Of a stretch of 5,594 nucleotides of DNA, positions 1-5,215 are shown piece by piece. How positions within the stretch are numbered: position 1 is the stretch's first letter; each line of letters starts with the position of its first letter. The stretch is from contig JAHQWF010000105.1 of assembly GCA_029856055.1 (NCBI GenBank), positions 1 to 5,594 on the forward strand, read 5' to 3'. The DNA is from Candidatus Njordarchaeota archaeon (GTDB lineage: Archaea > Asgardarchaeota > Njordarchaeia > Njordarchaeales > Njordarchaeaceae). The notes beneath the pieces are model-generated. The model made no database searches. It was not told where the DNA came from and saw nothing but the letters and a program-made list of their open reading frames with translations. The translations under genes and the position numbers were made by a program.

Positions 1-267
1 ATTTTCTTGAAAGCATATTAATTAAGTGGCTTATTGGCTTTGCATGTATTACGCTTAGATTACTGGCACCAAGTGTCTTGATAAGGCTTAAATAAGCCAC
101 CAAACATTACACATTTAGAGTTATTTTTATCGTTTTATTTACAGCTATACTTAAGACTCTCATCCACCAAGTAAATTCGGTGGTTTTCATCACACAATAT
201 TTTGTAATTGCCTTGCAGTGCATTTTTTTGCATTGTTTTAGTGAAGTATTGAACATGTATCTTGAAT
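1..267. other. AT-rich non-coding stretch with small inverted repeats
   Basis: I see no credible gene here. The stretch lies downstream of the leftward gene that ends at 268. It contains GTGGCTTATT at 26-35 with its exact inverted copy AATAAGCCAC at 91-100. A short hairpin, GGCTTA-AA-TAAGCC, sits at 85-98, and a CCACC/GGTGG stem at 164-168/179-183. A leftward frame at 135-233 could encode 32 residues from an ATG but has no ribosome binding site and no family resemblance. No clear poly-T terminator for the leftward gene is visible on the minus strand. Confidence 0.5.
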
Positions 268-1023
268 TTATAGTGTGTCTAGATCTTCTTTTCTTATTTT
301 TACTAATGGTGTTAGCTCTTTGGTGGCGGTAACTACCCATATCTTATGCTTCTTAGCTTCATCCACAACTCCTGGCATAACTCTGGCCCCATACAAAACA
401 AGTATCACGTTATCTCGTAAGTAGTGGGGCGTCATCTTAACTAAAAGTCTCGCTTTCTTGATTAGTTCACTAACCTTAGCAATACCGAGTCTAACAGCGG
501 CCTCTCCTATTACGCATATGTTGTCTATAGTACCATAAATATTAACCTCTATATCTTTTGTATGAAGCACATCCAAATCAACCCTGATGCCGTGCTTCTT
601 CTTTAGTAAGTGACCTATGACCTCAAATGCCTCGTCCTCAAGAGAGATAGTTAAGCGATCAATAACGATCTTGACGTCTCGTATCTCCTTCAAGATATCG
701 TTAAACTTGCGGTCATGTTCGTCCAGTCTAGCCACGATCTCGTTGAATTTACGGTCATGCTCATCGAGTCGTGCTATAATCTCGTTAAACTTGCGGTCAT
801 GTTCGTCCAGTCTAGCCACGATCTCGTTGAATTTACGGTCATGCTCATTTGCGCGTTCTCTCAGTCCATGTATTTCCTTTAGAATTTGGTTGAATTTCTC
901 ATCGTATTTTCTGAATCGATCTAGTATCTCTAGCAATCCTACTTTCGCCGCCACGAAATACCTGAACTCCTCGTCCTCCTCTAGTAGCTTTGAGATCTTT
1001 CTCTTTAACTCTGATAGATTCAA
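268..1023 (-). CDS. Coiled-coil DUF3782-type protein, PD-(D/E)XK nuclease-like, probably degenerate
   Basis: The product is 251 residues. Residues 1-35 are a charged helical head. About 36-120 form a coiled coil with an EHDRKFNEIVARLD repeat starting at residues 60, 74, 88 and 102 (14 residues, two heptads), plus a related YDEKFN copy at 40. Residues 125-251 resemble the C-terminal domain of archaeal DUF3782 proteins, which have a PD-(D/E)XK nuclease-like fold. The strand-turn-strand core is IEVNIYG (158-164) and VIGEAAVR (171-178). In nuclease members I would expect an acidic residue where N161 stands and a Lys two after the Glu, where A176 stands, so catalysis is doubtful. Family proteins are common in Crenarchaeota and their role is not known; DNA binding or a structural role is inference. 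The start is TTG (1021-1023), preceded by a GAGGG ribosome binding site at about 7 nt. It stands alone, facing away from the metal-transport operon. Confidence 0.85.
   Translation of the reverse strand: MNLSELKRKISKLLEEDEEFRYFVAAKVGLLEILDRFRKYDEKFNQILKEIHGLRERANEHDRKFNEIVARLDEHDRKFNEIIARLDEHDRKFNEIVARLDEHDRKFNDILKEIRDVKIVIDRLTISLEDEAFEVIGHLLKKKHGIRVDLDVLHTKDIEVNIYGTIDNICVIGEAAVRLGIAKVSELIKKARLLVKMTPHYLRDNVILVLYGARVMPGVVDEAKKHKIWVVTATKELTPLVKIRKEDLDTL
698..848. repeat. Tandem 84-bp (2 x 42-bp) repeat inside the coiled-coil gene
   Basis: Positions 698-764 and 782-848 are identical over all 67 bp, an offset of 84 bp. Each 84-bp unit is made of two diverged 42-bp halves (A at 701-742, B at 743-784, A again at 785-826, then a partial B). 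Every 42-bp half encodes one 14-residue, two-heptad coiled-coil unit. Identity at synonymous positions between the A copies, but not between A and B, points to a recent in-frame duplication of the 84-bp unit on top of an older 42-bp duplication. The array can gain or lose units without breaking the frame. Confidence 0.95.
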
Positions 1024-1079
1024 GTTTATCCCTCAATAGACTAGAGATATCTTAATATGATAAATCTGAGCACTCCGTG

Positions 1080-1089
1080 ATTTTAAAAT
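1080..1089 (-). promoter_or_regulatory. Possible TATA box for the leftward coiled-coil gene
   Basis: On the minus strand the sequence reads AATTTTAAAA, an archaeal TATA-like element. A transcription start about 25 nt downstream would fall near 1057 and leave a leader of roughly 30 nt that includes the GAGGG ribosome binding site before the TTG start at 1023. No other box at a better distance stands out, but the whole gap is AT-rich, so the call is weak. Confidence 0.35.
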
Positions 1090-1231
1090 TACCTCCTTTT
1101 CCCTATATTAGCTATGTTCACAATTATTACAGTGAGCTTTGATATTATTTCTAGGTTAGCATAGTACTATTATATGCATCTATTTTAATATGTCTGGGCC
1201 AAGAAATTCTTCCTTCGTTATTGTTATTCAA

Positions 1232-1420
1232 TTAGTACACATCCCTTTTTCCTTTTGCTCCGACATAATTAATCCTAGTTTTAAGCTCCTCTAGGTCTTC
1301 TCTAGCGGTTCTTTCACTTATTTTAAATAAATCTTGGTGATATGTCCTAACGATCTCTCTTATCCTCTCAAGAATTTCAATTAATCTCCACTGTTGATCG
1401 CTTAATATTACTTTAATTAT
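1232..1420 (-). pseudogene. Start-less remnant of a DeoR/Fic-type winged helix-turn-helix protein
   Basis: Reading leftward, a 62-codon open frame runs from the in-frame stop at 1421-1423 to TAA at 1232-1234. It includes LSDQQWRLIEILERIREI, then DLFKISERTAREDLEEL, then YVGAKGKRDVY. The ISERTAREDLEEL segment is the recognition helix of a DeoR-like winged HTH, and the GAKGKRDVY tail looks like the beta-wing that normally ends in a YYxL strand. Such domains close Fic-family and ATPase proteins in archaea or stand alone as regulators. There is no ATG, GTG or TTG in frame before the domain, and the upstream side runs straight into the promoter of the metal-transport operon. I read it as the 3' remnant of a lost gene. 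A functional small protein using ATT or ATA as start is possible but less likely. Confidence 0.6.
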
Positions 1421-1429
1421 TTACAGAAT

Positions 1430-1438
1430 CTTTAAAAA
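1430..1438 (+). promoter_or_regulatory. TATA box of the metal-transport operon (leaderless start)
   Basis: CTTTAAAAA is centred near 1434. Archaeal transcription usually starts about 25-27 nt downstream of the TATA centre, which here is 1459-1461, exactly the first ATG of the binding-protein gene. There is no Shine-Dalgarno match before that ATG or before the second ATG at 1471. Both facts fit a leaderless mRNA, as is common for first genes of operons in Crenarchaeota. A second AT-rich element at 1451-1459 would place the start inside the gene and is less likely. Confidence 0.5.
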
Positions 1439-1458
1439 CAGTAATACCTTCTATATAA

Positions 1459-2442
1459 ATGGTGTTACTAATGAAGCCGAGAAAAATCATTATATTTGGG
1501 TTTCTCATTTGTTTTTTAGTTAGTTTTTCAAGCATAAATATTAGTGTAACAATGTCACAGGAATCGAAACCAATAGTGGTAACAACAACTAGTGTTCTAG
1601 CTAGCATCGTGAGGGATCTCGCGGGAGACTATGTAGATGTACAATACATAGTGTCACCATCAATGTGCCCTGGTCACTATGATGTAAAACCAAGCGATAT
1701 AGAATTAATTCGCGAAGCATCCCTAATCCTGGCTCATGGAATGGAGTGGCGAGGATGGTTACGAGAATTAATAAATAGCGCCAATCAGACAGGCGATCTC
1801 CACGTTCCGATATACAATGTTACTGGTTCATGGAACACGCCACCCGCTTTATCAAGTATGTACAGTAGAGTAGCCAGCATCATTGATAAAGAACTAGGCA
1901 TAGATACTGGAGATAAACTAGATAAATGTCTTGCAGCAATAAATAAAACGGATGAAGAGCTAAGTGAGATAGCTAAAGAAAATAATTTCAATGGTACGCC
2001 TGTTGTGGTAATGGCATGGCAATCCGCATTCGTGTCATACCTAGGGTTTAAGATAGTAGCTACATATGGGCCACCAGAATTTCTCTCGCCCAGCGATATC
2101 GTTAATATAGAGGAGAACGCTACAGAATTCGGTGCAGTACTAGTAATTGATAATCTACACAGCGGTGTAAGTGTTGGAGAGAAGATTGCTAACGATGTCG
2201 GGGTAGTTCATGTTGTATTAATAAACTTCCCAGAGGTTGTTCCAGGGATAAATAATGTGACTGAAATGATGTTGTATAATGCTCATTTGTTAGCTGATGG
2301 GTTACATACATACAAGGTTATGAGAGAAACTGTTAAGCTAAAGCAAGAAGCTGAGACATGGAGATATGTTTCATTAGGTCTAGCTCTAATAGTTATCATA
2401 GAGGCAATAATCATAATTTTTGAGGCTAGAAAACGTGAGTAA
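1459..2442 (+). CDS. ZnuA-like metal ABC transporter substrate-binding protein, membrane-anchored
   Basis: This is the extracytoplasmic binding protein of a cluster A-I (ZnuA/TroA-type) metal importer, 327 residues. After a basic N-terminus (KPRK, 6-9) comes a hydrophobic signal segment at about 10-26. The mature part starts with the typical VVTTTSVLASIVRDLAGD. CPGHYDVKPSD (70-80) corresponds to the family's HxYxPxPxD ligand loop and gives His73. AHGMEWRGWL (92-101) matches the G-LE-W motif. The second and third family His positions are not kept: I find GSWNTPP (123-129) and MAWQSAF (185-191) where His is expected. The final acidic ligand region reads LINFPE (254-259). A hydrophobic segment at about 304-321, followed by ARKRE, anchors the protein by its C-terminus, as in many crenarchaeal binding proteins. 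Seven N-x-S/T sequons suggest glycosylation outside the cell. There is no His-rich zinc loop. ATG 1459 is preferred because it fits a leaderless transcript; ATG 1471 is the alternative. Metal specificity is unknown. Confidence 0.88.
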   Translation: MVLLMKPRKIIIFGFLICFLVSFSSINISVTMSQESKPIVVTTTSVLASIVRDLAGDYVDVQYIVSPSMCPGHYDVKPSDIELIREASLILAHGMEWRGWLRELINSANQTGDLHVPIYNVTGSWNTPPALSSMYSRVASIIDKELGIDTGDKLDKCLAAINKTDEELSEIAKENNFNGTPVVVMAWQSAFVSYLGFKIVATYGPPEFLSPSDIVNIEENATEFGAVLVIDNLHSGVSVGEKIANDVGVVHVVLINFPEVVPGINNVTEMMLYNAHLLADGLHTYKVMRETVKLKQEAETWRYVSLGLALIVIIEAIIIIFEARKRE

Positions 2443-2443
2443 A

Positions 2444-2869
2444 ATGGAGGAAGTGAGGATACACAAGTATCTTTCGCTTGAGGACGCAGGAGCCTTTCAC
2501 GGGCATCTAGGCCCATTTCTCGTAATAGGTTACGTCATAGGTAGATATATCGTAGAGAAGTTGAATCCTAGAGATGAGTTTGATTTATCTATATCCATCT
2601 CCATACCGCTGAAGACGCCCTACTCATGCATAATAGATGGAATACAATGCTCAACCAAGTGCACCCTTGGTAAATGGAATATTAAATGGATGGAATCAAG
2701 TGATTTTATTATTGAGGCAAGGAACAAGAATACTGGGAAGGAACTGAGAATACGGATAAGCAAGAAATTGATTAAGGAGGCTGAGAATTGCGGGGATATG
2801 TTGGGTCTAGTAAAGAAATTAAGGGAGAGTCCAATAAGTTATTTCGTGGAGGGGGAGGAAGAGGTATAG
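2444..2869 (+). CDS. FmdE-family protein encoded inside the metal ABC transporter operon
   Basis: The product is 141 residues with no signal peptide or membrane segment, hence cytoplasmic. It matches the core domain of the FmdE family (PF02663), named from a gene in a formylmethanofuran dehydrogenase operon. Visible motifs are FHGHLGPFLVIGY (18-30) and CIIDGIQCSTKCTLGK (62-77), then a GKELRIRI strand (98-105). His19, His21, Cys62, Asp65 and Cys73 are candidate metal ligands. Many family members have Cys after HGHL (HGHxCPG); here it is Gly23. There is no C-terminal zinc ribbon, so this is a short form. Nothing in the window suggests methanogenesis. Its position between binding-protein and ATPase genes suggests a role in handling or sensing the imported metal, which is inference. 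ATG 2444 follows the upstream stop by one base, with GTGAG four bases before it; GTG 2435 or TTG 2420 would overlap the upstream gene. Confidence 0.88.
   Translation: MEEVRIHKYLSLEDAGAFHGHLGPFLVIGYVIGRYIVEKLNPRDEFDLSISISIPLKTPYSCIIDGIQCSTKCTLGKWNIKWMESSDFIIEARNKNTGKELRIRISKKLIKEAENCGDMLGLVKKLRESPISYFVEGEEEV
2774..2780 (+). promoter_or_regulatory. Shine-Dalgarno sequence that may set the ATPase start
   Basis: AAGGAGG lies 7 nt before TTG 2788, the only ordinary start codon in the ATPase frame upstream of its nucleotide-binding domain. The same bases also encode Lys-Glu-Ala of the FmdE-like protein. A second purine-rich stretch, GGAGGGGGAGGAAGAGGT at 2848-2865, precedes ATA 2866 and ATT 2872 in the same frame and could serve a non-canonical start much closer to the domain. 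Confidence 0.5.
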
Positions 2870-3549
2870 CTATTCACGCAAAGAATGTATCGACAGCATA
2901 TCCGAGAAGCAATGATGTAGCGCTAAGAAACATTAATGTTGATATTCCACTTCACTCTATTTCTTTAATAACTGGTCCAAACGGTTCAGGTAAAACAACA
3001 TTTCTAGAACTAGTACTAGGTTTCCTAAAACCATTAACTGGAAAGCTATATGTTCTTGGATACGAGATGCCTAGAAATGCAGGGAAAGTGAGGCTGCAGG
3101 TAAGTTACCTGCCACAAAATTTCATGAGAGATGAGAGAGAGGCATATAGCGTTGAAGAAGTCGTATTAATGGGTCTAGCCCCATACTACGCGCCATTCCA
3201 GAAACCATCTAGAGAAGAGCTAAGAATTGTTAGAGAAGTGACAAGAAAACTTGGAATTGAGGATCTATTAGACCACCCAATAGGAATTCTAAGCGGCGGT
3301 CAACAACAGAAAGTGATGTTGGCTAGAGCATTAGTAAGGAAACCGAAATTGATTTTGCTCGATGAGCCATTCTCAAGCATTGACAGAGATTCCAGAGGCG
3401 AGATAATAGAGCTTTTAAACGGGATTAGAAAGGACTACCACGCAACAATATTGATAGTTACACACATACTAAGCGATGTAACAAGTATAGCAGATCTAGT
3501 AATAGAGCTGAGAAATGGGGAAGTGGTGAAAAAAGAATGGATTTCATGA
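2788..3549 (+). CDS. ZnuC-like metal ABC transporter ATP-binding protein
   Basis: This is the ATPase that powers the importer, bound to the cytoplasmic face of the permease. With the TTG start it has 253 residues; the conserved domain begins around residue 28 (IAIHAKNVSTAYP). All ATPase motifs are intact: Walker A GPNGSGKT (63-70), Q-loop Gln110 in SYLPQN, signature LSGGQQQ (168-174), Walker B LILLDEP (188-194), D-loop SSID (196-199) and switch His226 in VTHILSD. Family order and length agree with zinc/manganese importers. The first 26 residues are read out of frame from the 3' end of the FmdE-like gene, giving an 82-nt overlap, and do not look like an ABC domain. No ATG, GTG or TTG lies between 2788 and the Walker A motif. 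The true start is therefore either TTG 2788 or a rare ATA/ATT at 2866/2872. The function is secure, the start is not. Confidence 0.93.
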   Translation: MRGYVGSSKEIKGESNKLFRGGGGRGIAIHAKNVSTAYPRSNDVALRNINVDIPLHSISLITGPNGSGKTTFLELVLGFLKPLTGKLYVLGYEMPRNAGKVRLQVSYLPQNFMRDEREAYSVEEVVLMGLAPYYAPFQKPSREELRIVREVTRKLGIEDLLDHPIGILSGGQQQKVMLARALVRKPKLILLDEPFSSIDRDSRGEIIELLNGIRKDYHATILIVTHILSDVTSIADLVIELRNGEVVKKEWIS

Positions 3550-4397
3550 CACTAATAGTCATAGAAACAATGATAGGTGCGGTATTAGCGGGGTCTCTAT
3601 GTGGGTCACTTGGGGTTTATTTAGATAGAATGAATCTCTTAACACTAGGGTTCGTTATAGCTCATGCAGCACTAGCGGGAGCAGCATTATCAATTATATT
3701 TAGATTAAACACAGAGCTACTGGCTTTCGTAACAAGCTTAATCACTGTAAGCTTCATAGAGCTGGTCTGCGCAAAATTTAACGTGAAGAGAGATCTAATA
3801 GCAATGTCACTCTTTGCCCTAACATCATCACTAGGAATGCTCGCTATATACTTCGCACCCACCACAACTCTAACAGCACAGACAGCATCACTCATTCTCT
3901 GGGGGAGCATACTAGCTATGACAATAGGGAAAATAATATTGCTAACATTAATAATGATTGCCTTAGTAATCTATATAATGGCTTTCAAAGTGCAAATAAA
4001 CGCAATTCTGTTCGACAGAAAACTAGCTGAGGCAGAAGGAGTAAAAGTAACATTACATGCAACAATATTCATACTCATAACAACATTGACCGTATCACTA
4101 ATACTGAGACTAACTGGAAGCTTCCTAGTGTTCTCACTAATATATAACTCAGCCATGGCAGCAAGCCAAATAAGCAGGAAAAAACAAGCAATAGTGGGAG
4201 GGGCGCTTGGAGCTCTAGCTGGAGTAATAGGGGTAATAATAAGCTTTAAGGCAGATACACCGATAGGAGCAACAATAGCCTTGATATCAAGCATAATACT
4301 GTTTACAACACTAGCATTAGCAGCAATAAGAGATATCAAGAAGAGGAAACGAATAATTAGCATACAGCTAACTGTTTCATCTAATCACCAAAAATAG
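3537..4397 (+). CDS. ZnuB-like metal ABC transporter permease (ABC-3 family)
   Basis: This is the membrane channel subunit of the importer, 286 residues with about eight to nine hydrophobic spans (roughly 5-28, 33-54, 60-79, 86-106, 117-150, 172-190, 194-210, 217-237, 242-264). The family motif of the second span, AHAALAGAALS, is at 42-52 with His43. FDRKLAEAEGVKV (159-171) is the cytoplasmic loop that in ABC-3 permeases contacts the ATPase. GSFLVFSLI (194-202) matches the next conserved span, but the usual P-A-A-T-A that follows is replaced by NSAMAAS. The C-terminus is a basic cytoplasmic tail. The gene overlaps the ATPase gene by 13 nt. GGTGA at 3525-3529, 7 nt before ATG 3537, supports this start over ATG 3546, which overlaps the ATPase stop. 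It is the last gene of the operon. Confidence 0.92.
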   Translation: MDFMTLIVIETMIGAVLAGSLCGSLGVYLDRMNLLTLGFVIAHAALAGAALSIIFRLNTELLAFVTSLITVSFIELVCAKFNVKRDLIAMSLFALTSSLGMLAIYFAPTTTLTAQTASLILWGSILAMTIGKIILLTLIMIALVIYIMAFKVQINAILFDRKLAEAEGVKVTLHATIFILITTLTVSLILRLTGSFLVFSLIYNSAMAASQISRKKQAIVGGALGALAGVIGVIISFKADTPIGATIALISSIILFTTLALAAIRDIKKRKRIISIQLTVSSNHQK

Positions 4398-4484
4398 AGA
4401 TATCAATCATAAAAGCTCAGATAATCATGTAATTTGCTTAAATCTTTCTAGCATAGTTGTTAATAGTTTAAATTAGGTGCATCA

Positions 4485-4494
4485 TTGTTTCTTT
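4485..4494 (+). terminator. Possible T-rich terminator of the metal-transport operon
   Basis: TTGTTTCTTT lies about 90 nt after the permease stop, in the convergent gap. Archaeal RNA polymerase can stop on T-rich tracts without a hairpin. The tract is interrupted and other T-rich bits (4530-4557) could serve as well, so this is a weak call. Confidence 0.2.
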
Positions 4495-4520
4495 ATCCGC
4501 CTCTATCCTACAGATAAGCT

Positions 4521-4525
4521 AAAAA
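4521..4525 (-). terminator. Possible short T-tract after the DUF1893 gene
   Basis: On the minus strand this is TTTTT, about 40 nt downstream of the stop codon at 4564-4566. It is short and without a hairpin. The 166-bp gap between the two convergent genes (4398-4563) shows nothing else I can name. Confidence 0.2.
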
Positions 4526-4563
4526 TTCTCATTTCTGGCTCCTTTCAAATTTTCAGAGCATTA

Positions 4564-4980
4564 TTAGCCTGATTTCCTTAGTTTCTGTAATGCTTCTTTA
4601 ATTACTCTATATGCTTTACCTGGGTCATTTATATTTAATACTGCTTTCTCGAACGGACATAAATCAGTTTTATCCCTATTCAATATATGATCAACCAATT
4701 TATCGGAATCAAACTCAATACCATTTTCCTCCAATACATTAATCGCCAGCTTACTCATAATCATTGAGAACACGTATCTCGGCTTAAATAACGCTAAAAG
4801 CAGTGCCGCAGCCTTACCAACTACTTTATCCGCAACCAATGAACCTCGAAGCTTTTCTACTCCTATAGATTCGATTGCTTCTAGTAACGGGGCTACCCCA
4901 GCAGCCCCGCTCCGATACATGATCTCGCCATTCTGAATAATCACAATAGAATAATTCTTCAGCAAGGATCTAAAATCCAT
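4564..4980 (-). CDS. DUF1893 family protein (cytidine-deaminase-like fold, function unknown)
   Basis: The product is 138 residues, the usual length for the family. Recognisable signatures are IIQNGEIMYRSGAAGVAPLLE (in the stretch 14-34), VADKVVGKAAALLL (49-62) and LCPFEKAVLNINDP (107-120). A known bacterial relative has a cytidine-deaminase-like alpha/beta fold. Here the conserved Asp51-Lys52, Asn101-Arg102 and Cys108-Pro109-x-Glu111 would line the equivalent pocket, but no reaction is established for the family. The protein is soluble, with no signal peptide. ATG 4980 is preceded by GTGAGG ending 4 nt upstream. On the minus strand a TTTAAG-like box near 5030 could be the promoter with a leader of about 20 nt, which is weak evidence. 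It lies downstream of a PadR-type regulator on the same strand but is separated from it by 235 bp, so joint transcription is uncertain. Confidence 0.9.
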   Translation of the reverse strand: MDFRSLLKNYSIVIIQNGEIMYRSGAAGVAPLLEAIESIGVEKLRGSLVADKVVGKAAALLLALFKPRYVFSMIMSKLAINVLEENGIEFDSDKLVDHILNRDKTDLCPFEKAVLNINDPGKAYRVIKEALQKLRKSG

Positions 4981-5120
4981 GGCGCCTCACAAATACCTAA
5001 CCTTAACCAAAATAATAGTAAATGGATTTAAGAGACTTTTCTTAAAAAAGAATATTTAATTATCTTCATTCCAGAACTTAATGTAACGCTTCTTTACACA
5101 ATATTATAGCATAAAAACAT

Positions 5121-5137
5121 CTTTTAATTATTAAAAG
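5121..5137. repeat. Perfect AT-rich palindrome, 8-bp arms
   Basis: CTTTTAAT-T-ATTAAAAG, two perfect 8-bp arms around a single T. It could be an operator for a dimeric regulator, a promoter element or a weak hairpin. It is not in a gene. Since the region is very AT-rich, chance is a real alternative. Confidence 0.4.
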
Positions 5138-5170
5138 CACTAAAAAGAAGCCTTGAGAAAGTTGATTACT

Positions 5171-5180
5171 AAACAAAAAA
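5171..5180 (-). terminator. Poly-T terminator after the PadR-type gene
   Basis: Read on the minus strand, TTTTTTGTTT lies about 35 nt downstream of the stop at 5216-5218. A T6 run followed by T3 is a reasonable archaeal intrinsic termination signal and argues against read-through into the DUF1893 gene. Confidence 0.4.
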
Positions 5181-5215
5181 TCTCTATTTTCTAATAAAGT
5201 CGATTGAATCATGTG

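Larger units (their letters stand above)
1024..1458. other. Intergenic region between divergent genes
   Basis: This 435-bp gap separates the leftward coiled-coil gene from the rightward metal-transport operon. It contains the putative leftward promoter near 1085, the winged-HTH remnant at 1232-1420 and the rightward operon promoter near 1434. The part between about 1095 and 1230 shows only AT-rich sequence and a weak hairpin, GCATA/TATGC, near 1159-1177. I see no tRNA, box C/D RNA or CRISPR repeat. Confidence 0.5.
4981..5215. other. AT-rich spacer between the PadR-type gene and the DUF1893 gene
   Basis: No gene is visible. The spacer holds a T-tract (on the minus strand) after the PadR-type gene at 5171-5180, a perfect palindrome with 8-bp arms at 5121-5137 and, nearer the DUF1893 start, a possible TATA element around 5024-5034. 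Confidence 0.45.

Noticed and set aside
140..193. Box C-like GTGATGA on the minus strand (187-193), possible C/D RNA
   Set aside because: No CUGA box D or D' at a suitable distance follows.
135..233. Leftward 32-codon frame starting MQKNALQG
   Set aside because: No ribosome binding site, very short, no recognised family; kept only as a remote possibility.
107..340. Leftward 77-residue open frame overlapping the coiled-coil gene end
   Set aside because: It overlaps a well-supported gene in another frame, has no family features and a basic, low-complexity composition.
617..1039. Rightward 140-residue frame rich in Ser and Leu
   Set aside because: Antisense shadow of the repeated coiled-coil gene; its apparent repeats are the complement of the 42-bp units.
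1190..1294. Rightward 34-codon frame (MSGPRNSS...) in the intergenic region
   Set aside because: It is antisense to the winged-HTH remnant, which has far better coding character; no ribosome binding site.
1406..1446. TATTAC/GTAATA inverted repeat flanking the operon TATA box as an operator
   Set aside because: Only six AT-rich base pairs with a 29-nt gap; expected by chance in such sequence.
3662..4363. Two leftward frames of 82 and 130 residues within the permease gene
   Set aside because: Antisense shadows of a gene for a clear ABC-3 permease.
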